Shown here: one piece after another, positions 44,485 to 51,560 of the stretch | How positions within the stretch are numbered: position 1 is the stretch's first letter | Layout: each line of letters opens with the position of its first letter | NCBI GenBank assembly: GCA_900113385.1 | Contig: FOPE01000020.1 | Location: forward strand, 1 to 51,560 | Length of the DNA: 51,560 nt | Origin: Lachnospiraceae bacterium C7 | GTDB taxonomy: Bacteria > Bacillota > Clostridia > Lachnospirales > Lachnospiraceae | Direction: 5' to 3' | Position numbers and translations under genes: made by a program | The notes under the pieces: generated by a model | Databases searched by the model: none | What the model was told of the DNA's origin: nothing | The model's input: only the letters and a program-made list of their open reading frames with translations

Positions 44485-44520
44485 TAAAAAATGGTCAGGA
44501 CATCGTACGCTTCCTGACCT
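44485..44520 (-). terminator. Rho-independent terminator after thiM
   Basis: GGTCAGGA (44493-44500) and TCCTGACC (44512-44519) form a perfect 8-bp stem. On the minus strand it is followed by ATTTTTT. Confidence 0.85.
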
Positions 44521-44601
44521 AATCTTATACTCACACTATATATAATTTGTCATCATCTATTAAATCAGCGAACTGCTTTTCCGAAAATAGTAACCTTTTT
44601 C

Positions 44602-45423
44602 TTATCTCACTTCATATCTAGCGCCTTCTTCTAACATCTCTGGTGTCATGTTATAAACCGCATCTATCACATAGTTTCTAAAACTTGCGTTGCCATCTAG
44701 ATCCGAAAGTCTTTTAAAAGCTATTTCTCCTGCAAGTCCCATAGTCATTACTGAAACAGCCACAGCTTCTAATTGATTGTCTATATTAGCTGCAATAAAT
44801 GCTGCTGTCATTGCCGATAGCTGGCAACCTGTACCTGTTATTCTAGACATTTCCTTTACTCCATTATATATACAATACGCCTTTTTATCATTAGCCACTA
44901 TATCTATCTGACCTGTAATTGCTATTATCGCCTTGGTTTTTCTAGCACATTCTTTTGCAAATGCAACCCTTTCATCTAGGTTATCATAATTAATCGCATC
45001 CTCTATATCTGCATCTACACCCTTGGTTTTAGACTCTGATTCTATTATTGCTCTAATTTCAGACAAATTGCCTCTTATAACACTTATCTTTCTATTAGCA
45101 ATTAAATTCCTTGCTGTATTAGTTCTTAACTTTGAAGCTCCTGCCCCCACTGGATCTAAAAGCACTGGCTTACCTAATTCGTTAGCCTTTTTAGCTGCCA
45201 AAAACATAGACTCTATAGTGTTTTTATTTAATGTTCCAATATTAATGTTTAAAGCATTCGCAATGGAGGTTATTTCGCAAACCTCTTCTTTTTCATCTGC
45301 CATAACAGGGGATGCGCCTATTGCTAGTATTATATTGGCACAATCATTAACTGTCACATAATTAGTAATATTATGTACAAGAACCCCCTTAGTTTTTACG
45401 TTTTCAAAAATTTCGTTAAACAT
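44602..45423 (-). CDS. thiM: hydroxyethylthiazole kinase ThiM
   Basis: A 273-residue ribokinase-fold enzyme that phosphorylates hydroxyethylthiazole to salvage the thiazole part of thiamine. It begins with VLVHNITNYVTVNDCANIILAIGASPVMADEKEEV and has LDPVGAGASKLR and the catalytic MSRITGTGCQLSAMTAAF. It is alone here: no thiD or thiE follows. No TPP riboswitch was recognised in the 316-base upstream spacer, although thi genes in this group often have one. Confidence 0.93.
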   Translation of the reverse strand: MFNEIFENVKTKGVLVHNITNYVTVNDCANIILAIGASPVMADEKEEVCEITSIANALNINIGTLNKNTIESMFLAAKKANELGKPVLLDPVGAGASKLRTNTARNLIANRKISVIRGNLSEIRAIIESESKTKGVDADIEDAINYDNLDERVAFAKECARKTKAIIAITGQIDIVANDKKAYCIYNGVKEMSRITGTGCQLSAMTAAFIAANIDNQLEAVAVSVMTMGLAGEIAFKRLSDLDGNASFRNYVIDAVYNMTPEMLEEGARYEVR

Positions 45424-45739
45424 GCTTTTCTTCCTCTTTTTCTAGTCACTTTATTTTAATTACCTCTTAAGACTAACACTTTAATTCTCTTATTTCAAAG
45501 CTATTTGCAAATTATTTTCTCTTCGTAAATGTTGTGTATTCTTGAGACTTATATTTGGGGCGACATTCACAAATGCACCGCTTCTTGCTCTTCCATGTGC
45601 CGCTCAAATCTAACATTTGAACTTGATATACCGATATATCAAACAGTAAAGTCCCAATTAGAGCATTGAATTCGGATTTACTATATAAAATCTTAATAAT
45701 ACGAAGGCAGTAAACATGTATTAAAATTGGGGGTACATT
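45424..45739. other. spacer between thiM and the second GT2 gene
   Basis: 316 bases between divergent genes. A minus-strand open frame through 45512-45784 reads ...KKRCICECRPKYKSQEY and overlaps the GT2 start, with no ribosome binding site; the part near 45550-45605 is richer in G+C than its surroundings and may be a decayed insertion-element piece. An inverted repeat at 45623-45642 is listed separately. No riboswitch or RNA gene recognised. Confidence 0.4.
45623..45642. promoter_or_regulatory. perfect inverted repeat upstream of the second GT2 gene
   Basis: TTGATATA and TATATCAA with a four-base spacer, about 100 bases before the GT2 start. There is no T-run after it. It could be an operator for the GT2 gene. 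Confidence 0.4.
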
Positions 45740-47383
45740 ATGATAAAAGGAAAAGTAGCAATTTATATGTGCTGTTATAATCACGAAAAATTTGTGGCAG
45801 AAGCTATAGAATCAGTTTTAAATCAGACCTATTCAAATTGGGAATTTTGGATAGCAAATGATGGTTCTACCGATAATTCTGCTGAGATAATCAAGTCATA
45901 CAAAGATGAAAGAATACATTTTTTTAATTTTGAAGAAAACACAAACCTTGTAGGAGCTCAAACTTTACTTTTAGACAAGATCAAAAACTCTGATTGTGAA
46001 TACATAATAGGTACTGCATCAGATGACAAGTGGACTGACGATAGATTAGAAAAACAGGTAGAGGTAATGAACGCTCATCCGGAATATGGCGCATGTTTTT
46101 CTTGGGATACGGTCATTTTTTCTACTGATAACATCCAAGAAAACTCTTGTAACCCTCTAGATTATTCTCATGTTAAGAACATGTCGAGATATGAATGGCT
46201 AAGAAGTTTGCTTTTAAATGGCAATTGTATAAATGCATGTTCAGCTATGATAAGAATGAATATTTATTATGAAGTGGGTGGATATAATCAGTATTTTATC
46301 CGACTTGGAGACTATAGGCTTTGGCTGAATATACTAATGAAATATCCTACATACATAATGCAAGAACCATTAGTTTATTACAGAAGACATGATAATAATA
46401 TTTCAAAAATAACTTTGGATACTATTATAGCTACACATGCAGAGGATTACTATATAAAAGAAAATCTATTAAAAAAAATGGATACCACTTTATTTTTTAG
46501 AATTTTCTACGAAAACTTAATGCTTGATATGAAAAGTCCAGAAGACTGTGAAGCTGACAAAATCTTTTTTTTAATACATGATGGCACAGATAATAAGTTT
46601 GTTTCTAAACAGCTTGCAATAGGAACATGGCTTAACAATTCTGAAAACAGACATTGCATGGATAGACTTAAAGAACAGTACGAGCTAGATAATGTATTTT
46701 TTACAAAACTCAAATCAAAATGTGGCCTTGGTGTCCTACTATCATATTTTCTTGATGAATCAGACAATTCGTTCAACTTTGATTCTCCTTCAATAGAAAG
46801 CTTATTTATCATGCGGTATTCAAAGTATGGATTGAACATGAAGTCTATTGAAGATTATATATGTAATCCGTTTTATAGATTTGCCTACTCGACAAAAAAG
46901 ATTAATTCAGGCCAAGCTATCTTAGAAACTTTAACCAAGGACATATATAGATTAAGAAAAAATAGGTTGGATTCCAAAGGACGCAAGGTAATGCACATTG
47001 TATGTAATGCAGAATATGAAAATGATGCGTATATGATTATTAACGATCTAAAAGATGAGTACAAGATATATTTAAGCTTCGTTTTAAGTAGGCAGGACTA
47101 TTTTGAAGGAAAAGAGATGCATGTAGAAAACGTAGAGAATGCAGAATATATAGAACTCTACGATAAAAAATATTCGGGTCTTCATTTTGGAAAAGAATTA
47201 GGTATAGAAGCAGATGTCATTTACTATATAGACTGCTTAGGCGATGATTTTGAATGTACTAGTATGATCAGAGGCATAAATTTGGGAATAACTCAAATGG
47301 CTTTGATAGACAAAAGGCGCTTTGAAGATGAAATGAATTTTTATGCAACATCATTAGTAATCGGAAATGTGGATTGTTTATAA
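45740..47383 (+). CDS. GT2 family glycosyltransferase with long C-terminal extension
   Basis: A 547-residue protein. Residues 1-230 are a GT-A glycosyltransferase: VAIYMCCYNHEKFVAEAIESVLNQTYSNWEFWIANDGSTDNS, IIGTASDDKWTDDRL (metal-binding SDD) and FIRLGDYRLWLNI. The remaining 317 residues are unassigned; the last 140 (KVMHIVCNAEYENDAYMI...) look like a Rossmann-type fold, perhaps the start of a second transferase domain. GGGGG precedes the ATG at 45740. It is the only long plus-strand gene in the right half. It resembles the protein encoded at 36320-37570 in its first domain. Confidence 0.85.
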   Translation: MIKGKVAIYMCCYNHEKFVAEAIESVLNQTYSNWEFWIANDGSTDNSAEIIKSYKDERIHFFNFEENTNLVGAQTLLLDKIKNSDCEYIIGTASDDKWTDDRLEKQVEVMNAHPEYGACFSWDTVIFSTDNIQENSCNPLDYSHVKNMSRYEWLRSLLLNGNCINACSAMIRMNIYYEVGGYNQYFIRLGDYRLWLNILMKYPTYIMQEPLVYYRRHDNNISKITLDTIIATHAEDYYIKENLLKKMDTTLFFRIFYENLMLDMKSPEDCEADKIFFLIHDGTDNKFVSKQLAIGTWLNNSENRHCMDRLKEQYELDNVFFTKLKSKCGLGVLLSYFLDESDNSFNFDSPSIESLFIMRYSKYGLNMKSIEDYICNPFYRFAYSTKKINSGQAILETLTKDIYRLRKNRLDSKGRKVMHIVCNAEYENDAYMIINDLKDEYKIYLSFVLSRQDYFEGKEMHVENVENAEYIELYDKKYSGLHFGKELGIEADVIYYIDCLGDDFECTSMIRGINLGITQMALIDKRRFEDEMNFYATSLVIGNVDCL

Positions 47384-47483
47384 AAATATATGTGGAAGAA
47401 AATATTAAGCGCATAAAAATAGATTAATTTTATTGTAAAAACCATTCTGAATAATTTAATAGTTATACTTTCATTGTATTCCC

Positions 47484-47516
47484 AAAAAAAGCTAGCAACA
47501 AACTTTGTTGCTAGCC
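47484..47516. terminator. strong hairpin between convergent genes
   Basis: GCTAGCAACAAA and TTTGTTGCTAGC form a perfect 12-bp stem. On the minus strand seven T follow. It lies directly beyond the stop of the short GNAT gene and also 100 bases after the plus-strand GT2 gene. Confidence 0.88.
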
Positions 47517-47517
47517 T

Positions 47518-47901
47518 TTACTCTGTAAAACTCATCTGTCTAGCCTTTGTAATGGTAAGCTCAAGTCCTTTCGTTGCATATCCCTTTCCACGATATTTTT
47601 TCGAAATACAATAGCCAATATGACCAGCCCCTTCTCTCAAAAAATCATTCAGACAATGCCTTAAATTGAAAACTCCAACATAAATGTCTTCATCAACGAG
47701 CACATATGTAGTATCAGGAACAAATCCCTCCGGTAATTCTTTTCCCAATGACCAATTTCTCTTTTTTTCAATCCACTCTAGAAACTGCTCATAACTATAA
47801 CCGTATACATTATTCATATACCCGTTTTCATTCTCAGGAAAAGACATATAAAGCTCATATGTTTTTCGATAATCAGAATCCTGTACTCTTACTAATTCCA
47901 T
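47518..47901 (-). CDS. GNAT acetyltransferase, C-terminally truncated
   Basis: A 127-residue protein of the GNAT fold. The acetyl-CoA loop, GYCISKKYRGKGYATKGLEL (about residues 96-115), is intact. Full-length relatives have about 170 residues; the last strand and helix after the loop are missing here, and the stop falls right before the terminator hairpin. It may be a deletion remnant or a minimal active form. GGAGG precedes the ATG at 47901. The substrate is unknown. Confidence 0.65.
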   Translation of the reverse strand: MELVRVQDSDYRKTYELYMSFPENENGYMNNVYGYSYEQFLEWIEKKRNWSLGKELPEGFVPDTTYVLVDEDIYVGVFNLRHCLNDFLREGAGHIGYCISKKYRGKGYATKGLELTITKARQMSFTE

Positions 47902-47918
47902 AACAAATCCTCCGTGTA

Positions 47919-48014
47919 TTTTTTTATATAAAGCTTATCTTGATAAATATCTATTCTATCTATGAACGCTCTCATAAATTCCTTCTGCTCAATATTAAGT
48001 CTGAATGTACACTT
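47919..48014 (-). pseudogene. fragment of a serine recombinase C-terminus
   Basis: In one frame the minus strand reads KCTFRLNIEQKEFMRAFIDR and then IDIYQDKLYIKK. The pattern EQKEFMRAFIDRIDIY is typical of the C-terminal region of clostridial large serine recombinases. There is no start codon or ribosome binding site, so it is a fossil. It abuts an IS3 fragment. Confidence 0.5.
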
Positions 48015-48210
48015 ATGCTCCTTGATCAGAATGTAAAATTAAGTTTTTAGGTTTCTTTTCTTTTATTAAAGCTTCGTTTAGTGTTTTAATTGCCAATTCT
48101 GTATTCATATAATCTGCATTAACTGAAGCAATTGCAGATCTATTATTTGATATCGCGCAGCAAATATGCTCCTCTTCGAGGTTATCTTTTGTTACCTGAA
48201 CATATTCCAT
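48013..48210 (-). pseudogene. chimeric remnant: start of a GNAT gene joined to an IS3 transposase fragment
   Basis: From ATG 48210 (preceded by AAAGGAG) the frame reads MEYVQVTKDNLEEEHICC up to AISNN, almost the same as the start of the intact gene at 48857-49603. At about 48141 it changes to NADYMNTELAIKTLNEAL and NLILHSDQGA, the integrase-core part of IS3-type transposases (the Asp of HSDQGA is a catalytic position). A stop codon follows. An IS3 insertion followed by a deletion explains it. The 65-residue product is unlikely to work. Confidence 0.75.
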
Positions 48211-48231
48211 GACCGCTCCTTTCAATAATAC
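48142..48231 (-). repeat. 90-bp direct repeat, copy 1 (copy 2 at 49533-49622)
   Basis: About 90 bases, covering the ribosome binding site and first 23 codons, are nearly identical to 49533-49622 (roughly seven or eight differences by eye). The two copies lie in the same orientation 1.39 kb apart. The copy here heads the truncated gene; the other heads the intact YoaP-like gene. Confidence 0.85.
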
Positions 48232-48286
48232 AGATACACCTCATCAATTATATTGAACTTTAATCGCTCTACAAATTTGAAGTTGT

Positions 48287-48793
48287 TTATCTCAAATCCA
48301 AACTCATAACATCAAAATCGACATACTCGCTATCAATTTTAAAGAACGCTGGTATCGTACCAGTCTTATTGAATCCATATTTCTCATATAAATGAATAGC
48401 AGCTGCATTATCACTACGAACTTCCAAATTGATAATCTCTATTCCATTATCATTCGCATAATCAACAAGCTGTCTCATTAACATTGCGCCTACTCCATTA
48501 TTCCATTCATCCTTAAGAACAGAAATTCCCATCTCTGCTCTATGTGACATTCTTCTGGACAGCCCACTTAAATTAGCAGTTCCAACTAACTCAGTATCTT
48601 TCCATGCACAGTAAAAAACACTATGTGGATCATTTGCTACTATTCCAAGAAATTCAGCCTCTTTCTCAATCGGAATACTTACTCCTTCAGCGCCATATGT
48701 CAAATTATCAGTCTCCCCACCAATTCTTTTCATATAATTCAAAATCTTCTCAGCATCTCCTGGCTGTGCTTCTTTAATAATTATGTCACCCAT
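48287..48793 (-). CDS. GNAT family N-acetyltransferase
   Basis: A 168-residue GNAT protein with the full fold: the acetyl-CoA loop lies in ISVLKDEWNNGVGAMLMRQLVDYA (about residues 90-113), followed by INLEVRSDNAAAIHLYEKYGFNKTG, the conserved C-terminal motif. AAGGGAGAAG precedes the ATG at 48793. An inverted repeat, ACAAA...TTTGT, at 48809-48824 lies in the leader. The acceptor is unknown. Confidence 0.88.
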   Translation of the reverse strand: MGDIIIKEAQPGDAEKILNYMKRIGGETDNLTYGAEGVSIPIEKEAEFLGIVANDPHSVFYCAWKDTELVGTANLSGLSRRMSHRAEMGISVLKDEWNNGVGAMLMRQLVDYANDNGIEIINLEVRSDNAAAIHLYEKYGFNKTGTIPAFFKIDSEYVDFDVMSLDLR

Positions 48794-48808
48794 CTTGGCT
48801 TCTCCCTT

Positions 48809-48824
48809 ACAAACTCCGATTTGT
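48809..48824. promoter_or_regulatory. ACAAA-n6-TTTGT inverted repeat before a GNAT gene
   Basis: The 16 bases ACAAACTCCGATTTGT lie 16 bases upstream of the GNAT start at 48793. A closely related dyad stands before the GNAT gene at 50462-50959 (50995-51010). Confidence 0.5.
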
Positions 48825-48856
48825 CGGTCTACATTGTATTCCGGTTAATACGACTA

Positions 48857-49603
48857 TCACTTTCCTGCAATTTTTAAGAATTTCTTCTCGTTCATTTGCT
48901 CGTTTGTAACATACTCCCCATCATGGAATAACGCATAATTCGTGATTGGTGTCGGTGCATTCTGTGCTTCTTCTTTACTCTCAAGATGTATTGCCTTGAA
49001 TGCAATACCATTTTCTTTTGCCGTCTGCTCCAAAACCGGAACATATTTTGCATTGAACGGGCACTGATTCGTATAGTACAGAACATATCCCTGCTCTTCT
49101 ATATGCGGATGTTTTGCACATTCCTTAAACAGCGGAGCTTTTGCATGTTTATCGAACGGCATATACCAAAGCTGAATACCATTATCAGCTTCATCGCTCA
49201 TGACAAATCCTTTGTACTTCAGAAACTTCGGATCAGCCAGAAACGGTTTCTTCTTTGAAGCGCAAAGAATACAAAGCCCTTTTTTTCCCTTTTCCTTACT
49301 ATCCTCGATGCAGGCAATAAGTAAATCAGTAGAATATCCATGTCCTTTGAAAGCCCCAGACACCCAGAGACAGTCAATGTACATATATCCATCTGCCTCT
49401 ATCGGAATCCATGCATTTTCCGCCGGGATATATTCGATAAAGCACTTTCCGCGCTCTACGCTCTTTAGGAAAACAAGTCCTTCATCAAACCTCTCCGAAA
49501 GCCATGCCTTCTTAGAAGAAACCTGAACATCCTTATTATTTGATATCGCACAGCAAATATGCTCCTCTTCGATGTTATCTTTTGTTACATAAATATATTC
49601 CAT
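48857..49603 (-). CDS. YoaP-like GNAT acetyltransferase with thioredoxin-like C-terminal domain
   Basis: A 248-residue two-domain protein. Residues 1-165 are a GNAT domain (MYIDCLWVSGAFKGHGYSTDLLIACIEDSKEKG, the acetyl-CoA loop). Residues 170-248 are a thioredoxin-like domain of the YoaP type, with YYTNQCPFNAKYVPVLEQTA where the single Cys sits at the redox position. The start at 49603 is chosen for the AAAGGAG site; the frame runs five codons further. It is visibly richer in G+C than the window average, so it was probably acquired. A broken paralogue is at 48013-48210. Confidence 0.85.
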   Translation of the reverse strand: MEYIYVTKDNIEEEHICCAISNNKDVQVSSKKAWLSERFDEGLVFLKSVERGKCFIEYIPAENAWIPIEADGYMYIDCLWVSGAFKGHGYSTDLLIACIEDSKEKGKKGLCILCASKKKPFLADPKFLKYKGFVMSDEADNGIQLWYMPFDKHAKAPLFKECAKHPHIEEQGYVLYYTNQCPFNAKYVPVLEQTAKENGIAFKAIHLESKEEAQNAPTPITNYALFHDGEYVTNEQMNEKKFLKIAGK

Positions 49604-49622
49604 GGCCGCTCCTTTCAATAAT
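49533..49622 (-). repeat. 90-bp direct repeat, copy 2
   Basis: The second copy of the repeat at 48142-48231, covering the ribosome binding site and first codons of the YoaP-like gene. Together with copy 1 it marks a duplication of the whole gene before one copy was destroyed. Confidence 0.85.
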
Positions 49623-49732
49623 ATGACTCACCCTAATGTGAGAGTCAATATACTTTTTTAGATTTTCATAAAATGTAAAACGGTAATATAGTTTACCTCT
49701 AAAAATCCGAATTTTATGGTCTATTAGACTTT

Positions 49733-50248
49733 TTATTTACAGTTGTACTTTCGTTTCATTTCTCGTCTTGCCTTAATCTTTCTTAAAAATCCAGAAAGAT
49801 ATATTGCAAGGACTATTAATATACCACAATTTAACCCAAGGCCTGAACCTGCTACTCTTTCATAGACACTTCCAGGTGTATCTAGTCCTGTAAATTCAAT
49901 AATCACGAACGCAATCATTCCTATTAATGCAATAACCGTAAGTACAAATAACCTTCCTTTAATTTTCTGATTAATTGTCTCTGTATAATCAGATAATTTC
50001 AATACTGTTTCTTTTACTTCTTCATTCATATTCTCGCTTTTCCTTTCTCCATCAATGATTTCAGGTATACTAACATCATAAAAATCAGCCAATTCAACCA
50101 ACAAACTAATATCAGGCATATTAGAACCTGTTTCCCATCTAGAAACCGTTCGTCCTGAAACTTTTATCTTTTCAGCAAGCTGTTCCTGTGTAATATCCTT
50201 TTCTTTCCTAAGTTCTTTTAAAAAACGTCCAATCTTTTTCTGATCCAT
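49733..50248 (-). CDS. XRE family regulator with two membrane segments
   Basis: A 171-residue protein. The N-terminal helix-turn-helix (KELRKEKDITQEQLAEKIKVSGRTVSRWETGSNMPDISLLVELADFY) is of the XRE/Cro type. A middle linker (about 75-100) is followed by two TM segments (about 100-122 and 137-155) and a basic tail. Such membrane-bound XRE proteins are common in Lachnospiraceae. Its targets are unknown; neighbouring GNAT genes are candidates. The start at 50248 (MDQKKIGRF) has AAAGGAGG upstream; the longer frame does not. Confidence 0.85.
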   Translation of the reverse strand: MDQKKIGRFLKELRKEKDITQEQLAEKIKVSGRTVSRWETGSNMPDISLLVELADFYDVSIPEIIDGERKSENMNEEVKETVLKLSDYTETINQKIKGRLFVLTVIALIGMIAFVIIEFTGLDTPGSVYERVAGSGLGLNCGILIVLAIYLSGFLRKIKARREMKRKYNCK

Positions 50249-50334
50249 ACTGTTTCCTCCTTTCATTGACAGAGTAATATTATTCTACTAAACATAACAC
50301 GACACAAAGCGAGAAAATGCCGTATTTACGCTAT

Positions 50335-50350
50335 TAGACAAATCTGTCTA
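50335..50350. promoter_or_regulatory. TAGACA-AATC-TGTCTA inverted repeat upstream of the XRE gene
   Basis: A perfect 6-bp dyad with a four-base spacer, about 87 bases before the XRE start. Autoregulatory binding by the XRE protein is possible; nothing proves it. Confidence 0.45.
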
Positions 50351-50461
50351 GTATTATTTATATTGGCTTTAGCCCCAAAAACTTGAATTTGTTCGATTAA
50401 CTTCCGATATAATTGTCTATCGGCCTTTGAATGTATTAAACCAAGCTTATCCTTCACCTTA

Positions 50462-50959
50462 TTATAATCTTTTAGAATAAAGGACTTCTTCTGCATCAAA
50501 CGCCAGTTTTGAAATCCCCGTCAGCGCAAATCCTTTTTTTTCATAGAAAGCCCTAGCAGGGAGATTATCCCGAAATACCCATAGTACCACTTCTGAATAT
50601 CCAGAATTCTTAATATCCATCAAAACTCTATCCATCATCTGACTACCATAGCCCTTACGCCAATTGTCAGATAAACTGTGAATACAAATAAGTTCTGCTT
50701 TCCCGACAAGTTCGGAGTCTCTTGCTGCATCCCAATATGCAATGCAATGAGGTTTTCCGTCCACAGTGAGAAGATATCCATTTCCCTTATTCTCATCTAA
50801 TAGCCTCTGATACATAGAGGTCGCTCGTTCAATATTTGTACATTTTGTTAATGTCTCAGCATCAAGGATGCTCGTAAAAGCTGCTTTCCAGCTTTCAGTT
50901 TGAATATAAGCAAGATTACTAGCATCACCTTGCTGTACTTTTCGAATAACCGCTTCCAT
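50462..50959 (-). CDS. GNAT family N-acetyltransferase
   Basis: A 165-residue GNAT protein: ICIHSLSDNWRKGYGSQMMDRVLMDIKNSG (acetyl-CoA loop, about residues 91-120) and VLWVFRDNLPARAFYEKKGFALTG, the conserved final motif. It starts at 50959, where GAGGAG lies eight bases upstream; ATG 50965 is two codons longer and too near that site. The acceptor is unknown. It follows the ACAAAT...ATTTGT dyad at 50995-51010. Confidence 0.87.
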   Translation of the reverse strand: MEAVIRKVQQGDASNLAYIQTESWKAAFTSILDAETLTKCTNIERATSMYQRLLDENKGNGYLLTVDGKPHCIAYWDAARDSELVGKAELICIHSLSDNWRKGYGSQMMDRVLMDIKNSGYSEVVLWVFRDNLPARAFYEKKGFALTGISKLAFDAEEVLYSKRL

Positions 50960-50994
50960 TTCCATATCTCCTCATTTATCTTCACAATAGTACG

Positions 50995-51010
50995 ACAAAT
51001 CTCGATTTGT
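50995..51010. promoter_or_regulatory. ACAAAT-CTCG-ATTTGT inverted repeat before a GNAT gene
   Basis: A perfect 6-bp dyad with a four-base spacer, about 36 bases upstream of the GNAT start. It matches the dyad at 48809-48824 at about 13 of 16 positions when read in the direction of the genes. Confidence 0.5.
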
Positions 51011-51083
51011 TAATTTTACTATTTTCAATAGTACAGAATCCCATTGAATGTCAAATAAAATTGACCCACAGAGGGTGCAAATC

Positions 51084-51221
51084 TTATTCTATTTTTAGAT
51101 ATACATATTCGCCTTCCAATTTGTTATATACATGCTTGCCAATAATAGAAAGTAGTTTTTTGATATCATCTATTTTTTCACTTGCAAATTCAACATAACT
51201 AGGACTTGTACATATCTCCAT
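51084..51221 (-). CDS. short ORF, possibly a gene fragment
   Basis: A 45-codon frame from ATG 51221, reading MEICTSPSYVEFASEKIDDI and KLEGEYVYLKIE. The composition looks like real protein. The frame is open upstream of the ATG for about a dozen codons with no clear ribosome binding site, so it is probably the end of a lost gene. Confidence 0.3.
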   Translation of the reverse strand: MEICTSPSYVEFASEKIDDIKKLLSIIGKHVYNKLEGEYVYLKIE

Positions 51222-51268
51222 AGCTTTTAATGTAAAAAAAACAACATTAATTCTATATTAAACTTATA

Positions 51269-51560
51269 AACATTGCAACCAATCATTACAGTGTTCTCTT
51301 TCTGCTTCTAATATCAGCCATTCTGTTCAAATCACCGTTTTCGATTTCATTTTCCAATGATGCAATAATGGCATCCTTTCTTTTGAGGCCTCAATGCATC
51401 AGGACCAGCGATACGGTATCGATTAACCCACGCAGCAATAACAGAAGGATTTTTGATTCCTTCCTGAAGAGCTATTTCCTGATAAGAGAGCTCGCTTGAT
51501 AGATATAATTCTACAATATCTAATTTCTTTTTAAAAGAATACACAGTCTTCTTTCGTGAG
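51269..51560 (-). pseudogene. IS3-family transposase OrfA remnant
   Basis: From the window edge the minus strand reads SRKKTVYSFKKKLDIVELYL, LSYQEIALQEGI and NPSVIAAWVNRYRIAGPDAL, then RPQKKG: the helix-turn-helix of IS3-type OrfA (IS150 group pattern). After PQKKG the expected frame is lost and a stop follows at 51347; the next frame stays open to about 51269 but no longer resembles OrfA. It is therefore degenerate. The beginning lies beyond the window. Confidence 0.7.

Noticed and set aside
45424-45739. TPP riboswitch upstream of thiM
   Set aside because: I looked for the conserved CUGAGA and ACCUGAU segments and found neither.
45512-45784. Minus-strand 90-codon frame with a CICECR motif upstream of the second GT2 gene
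   Set aside because: No ribosome binding site and it overlaps the GT2 start on the other strand; the Cys-containing end might be an insertion-element fossil but I cannot name it.

Overview
The window is AT-rich (about 30% G+C by eye), densely coding and mostly on the minus strand, with strong AGGAGG-type ribosome binding sites. It looks like a gut Firmicute of the Lachnospiraceae type. The gene content agrees: a one-operon type II fatty acid synthase using FabK, an intracellular pectin/uronate pathway, HD-GYP proteins and cell-envelope sugar genes. The species cannot be read from the sequence; a pectin-using Lachnospira-like organism is a guess.

Layout. 1-480: the 5' end of an IS110-family transposase, cut by the window edge, with a structured leader that is a bridge-RNA candidate. 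502-8087: MATE exporter, a large surface protein with a sortase-like C-terminus, an HD-GYP protein, and a three-gene operon of two half-size CHR transporters plus a metallo-beta-lactamase-fold hydrolase. 8272-9826: a small membrane protein and a LicC-like nucleotidyltransferase. 10103-21654: the fatty acid operon, read from 21654 down to 10103: acpP, accB, accC, accD, accA, fabH, fabK, a second FabK/nitronate monooxygenase-like flavoprotein, fabD, fabG, fabF, fabZ and two tandem FabT-like MarR regulators. A clear sigma-A promoter with palindromes lies upstream of acpP. 22164-25970: small secreted or membrane proteins, a LicD-family protein and an EamA transporter.

26128-34221: a uronate operon, read from 32437 downward: DUF2264 protein, GH88 unsaturated uronyl hydrolase, kduI, kduD, eda, kdgK, with two AraC regulators beside it. 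Together they convert unsaturated uronides to 5-keto-4-deoxyuronate, then 2-keto-3-deoxygluconate, then KDPG, then pyruvate and glyceraldehyde 3-phosphate. Two oddities: Eda lacks its C-terminal segment, and KdgK carries a discoidin-like C-terminal module although it has no signal peptide.

34326-47383: a short ORF with its own terminator, an HD-GYP receptor with a carbohydrate-binding-like ectodomain, two GT2 glycosyltransferases, an FdtA/FdtB-type amino-sugar pair, a frameshifted DUF6020-type membrane protein behind an array of five TATAAT repeats, a chemoreceptor and thiM. 47384-51560: an accessory region of GNAT acetyltransferases, an XRE regulator, an approximately 90 bp direct repeat and fossils of IS3 and serine-recombinase genes; the gene at 48857-49603 is visibly richer in G+C than the rest.

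No tRNA, rRNA or CRISPR array was seen. The best candidates for unusual biology are the IS110 leader that can fold over its own transposase ribosome binding site, the frameshift at a UUUUUUG heptamer downstream of the TATAAT array, the KdgK-discoidin fusion next to a truncated Eda, and the second flavoprotein with a cysteine cluster in the fatty acid operon.
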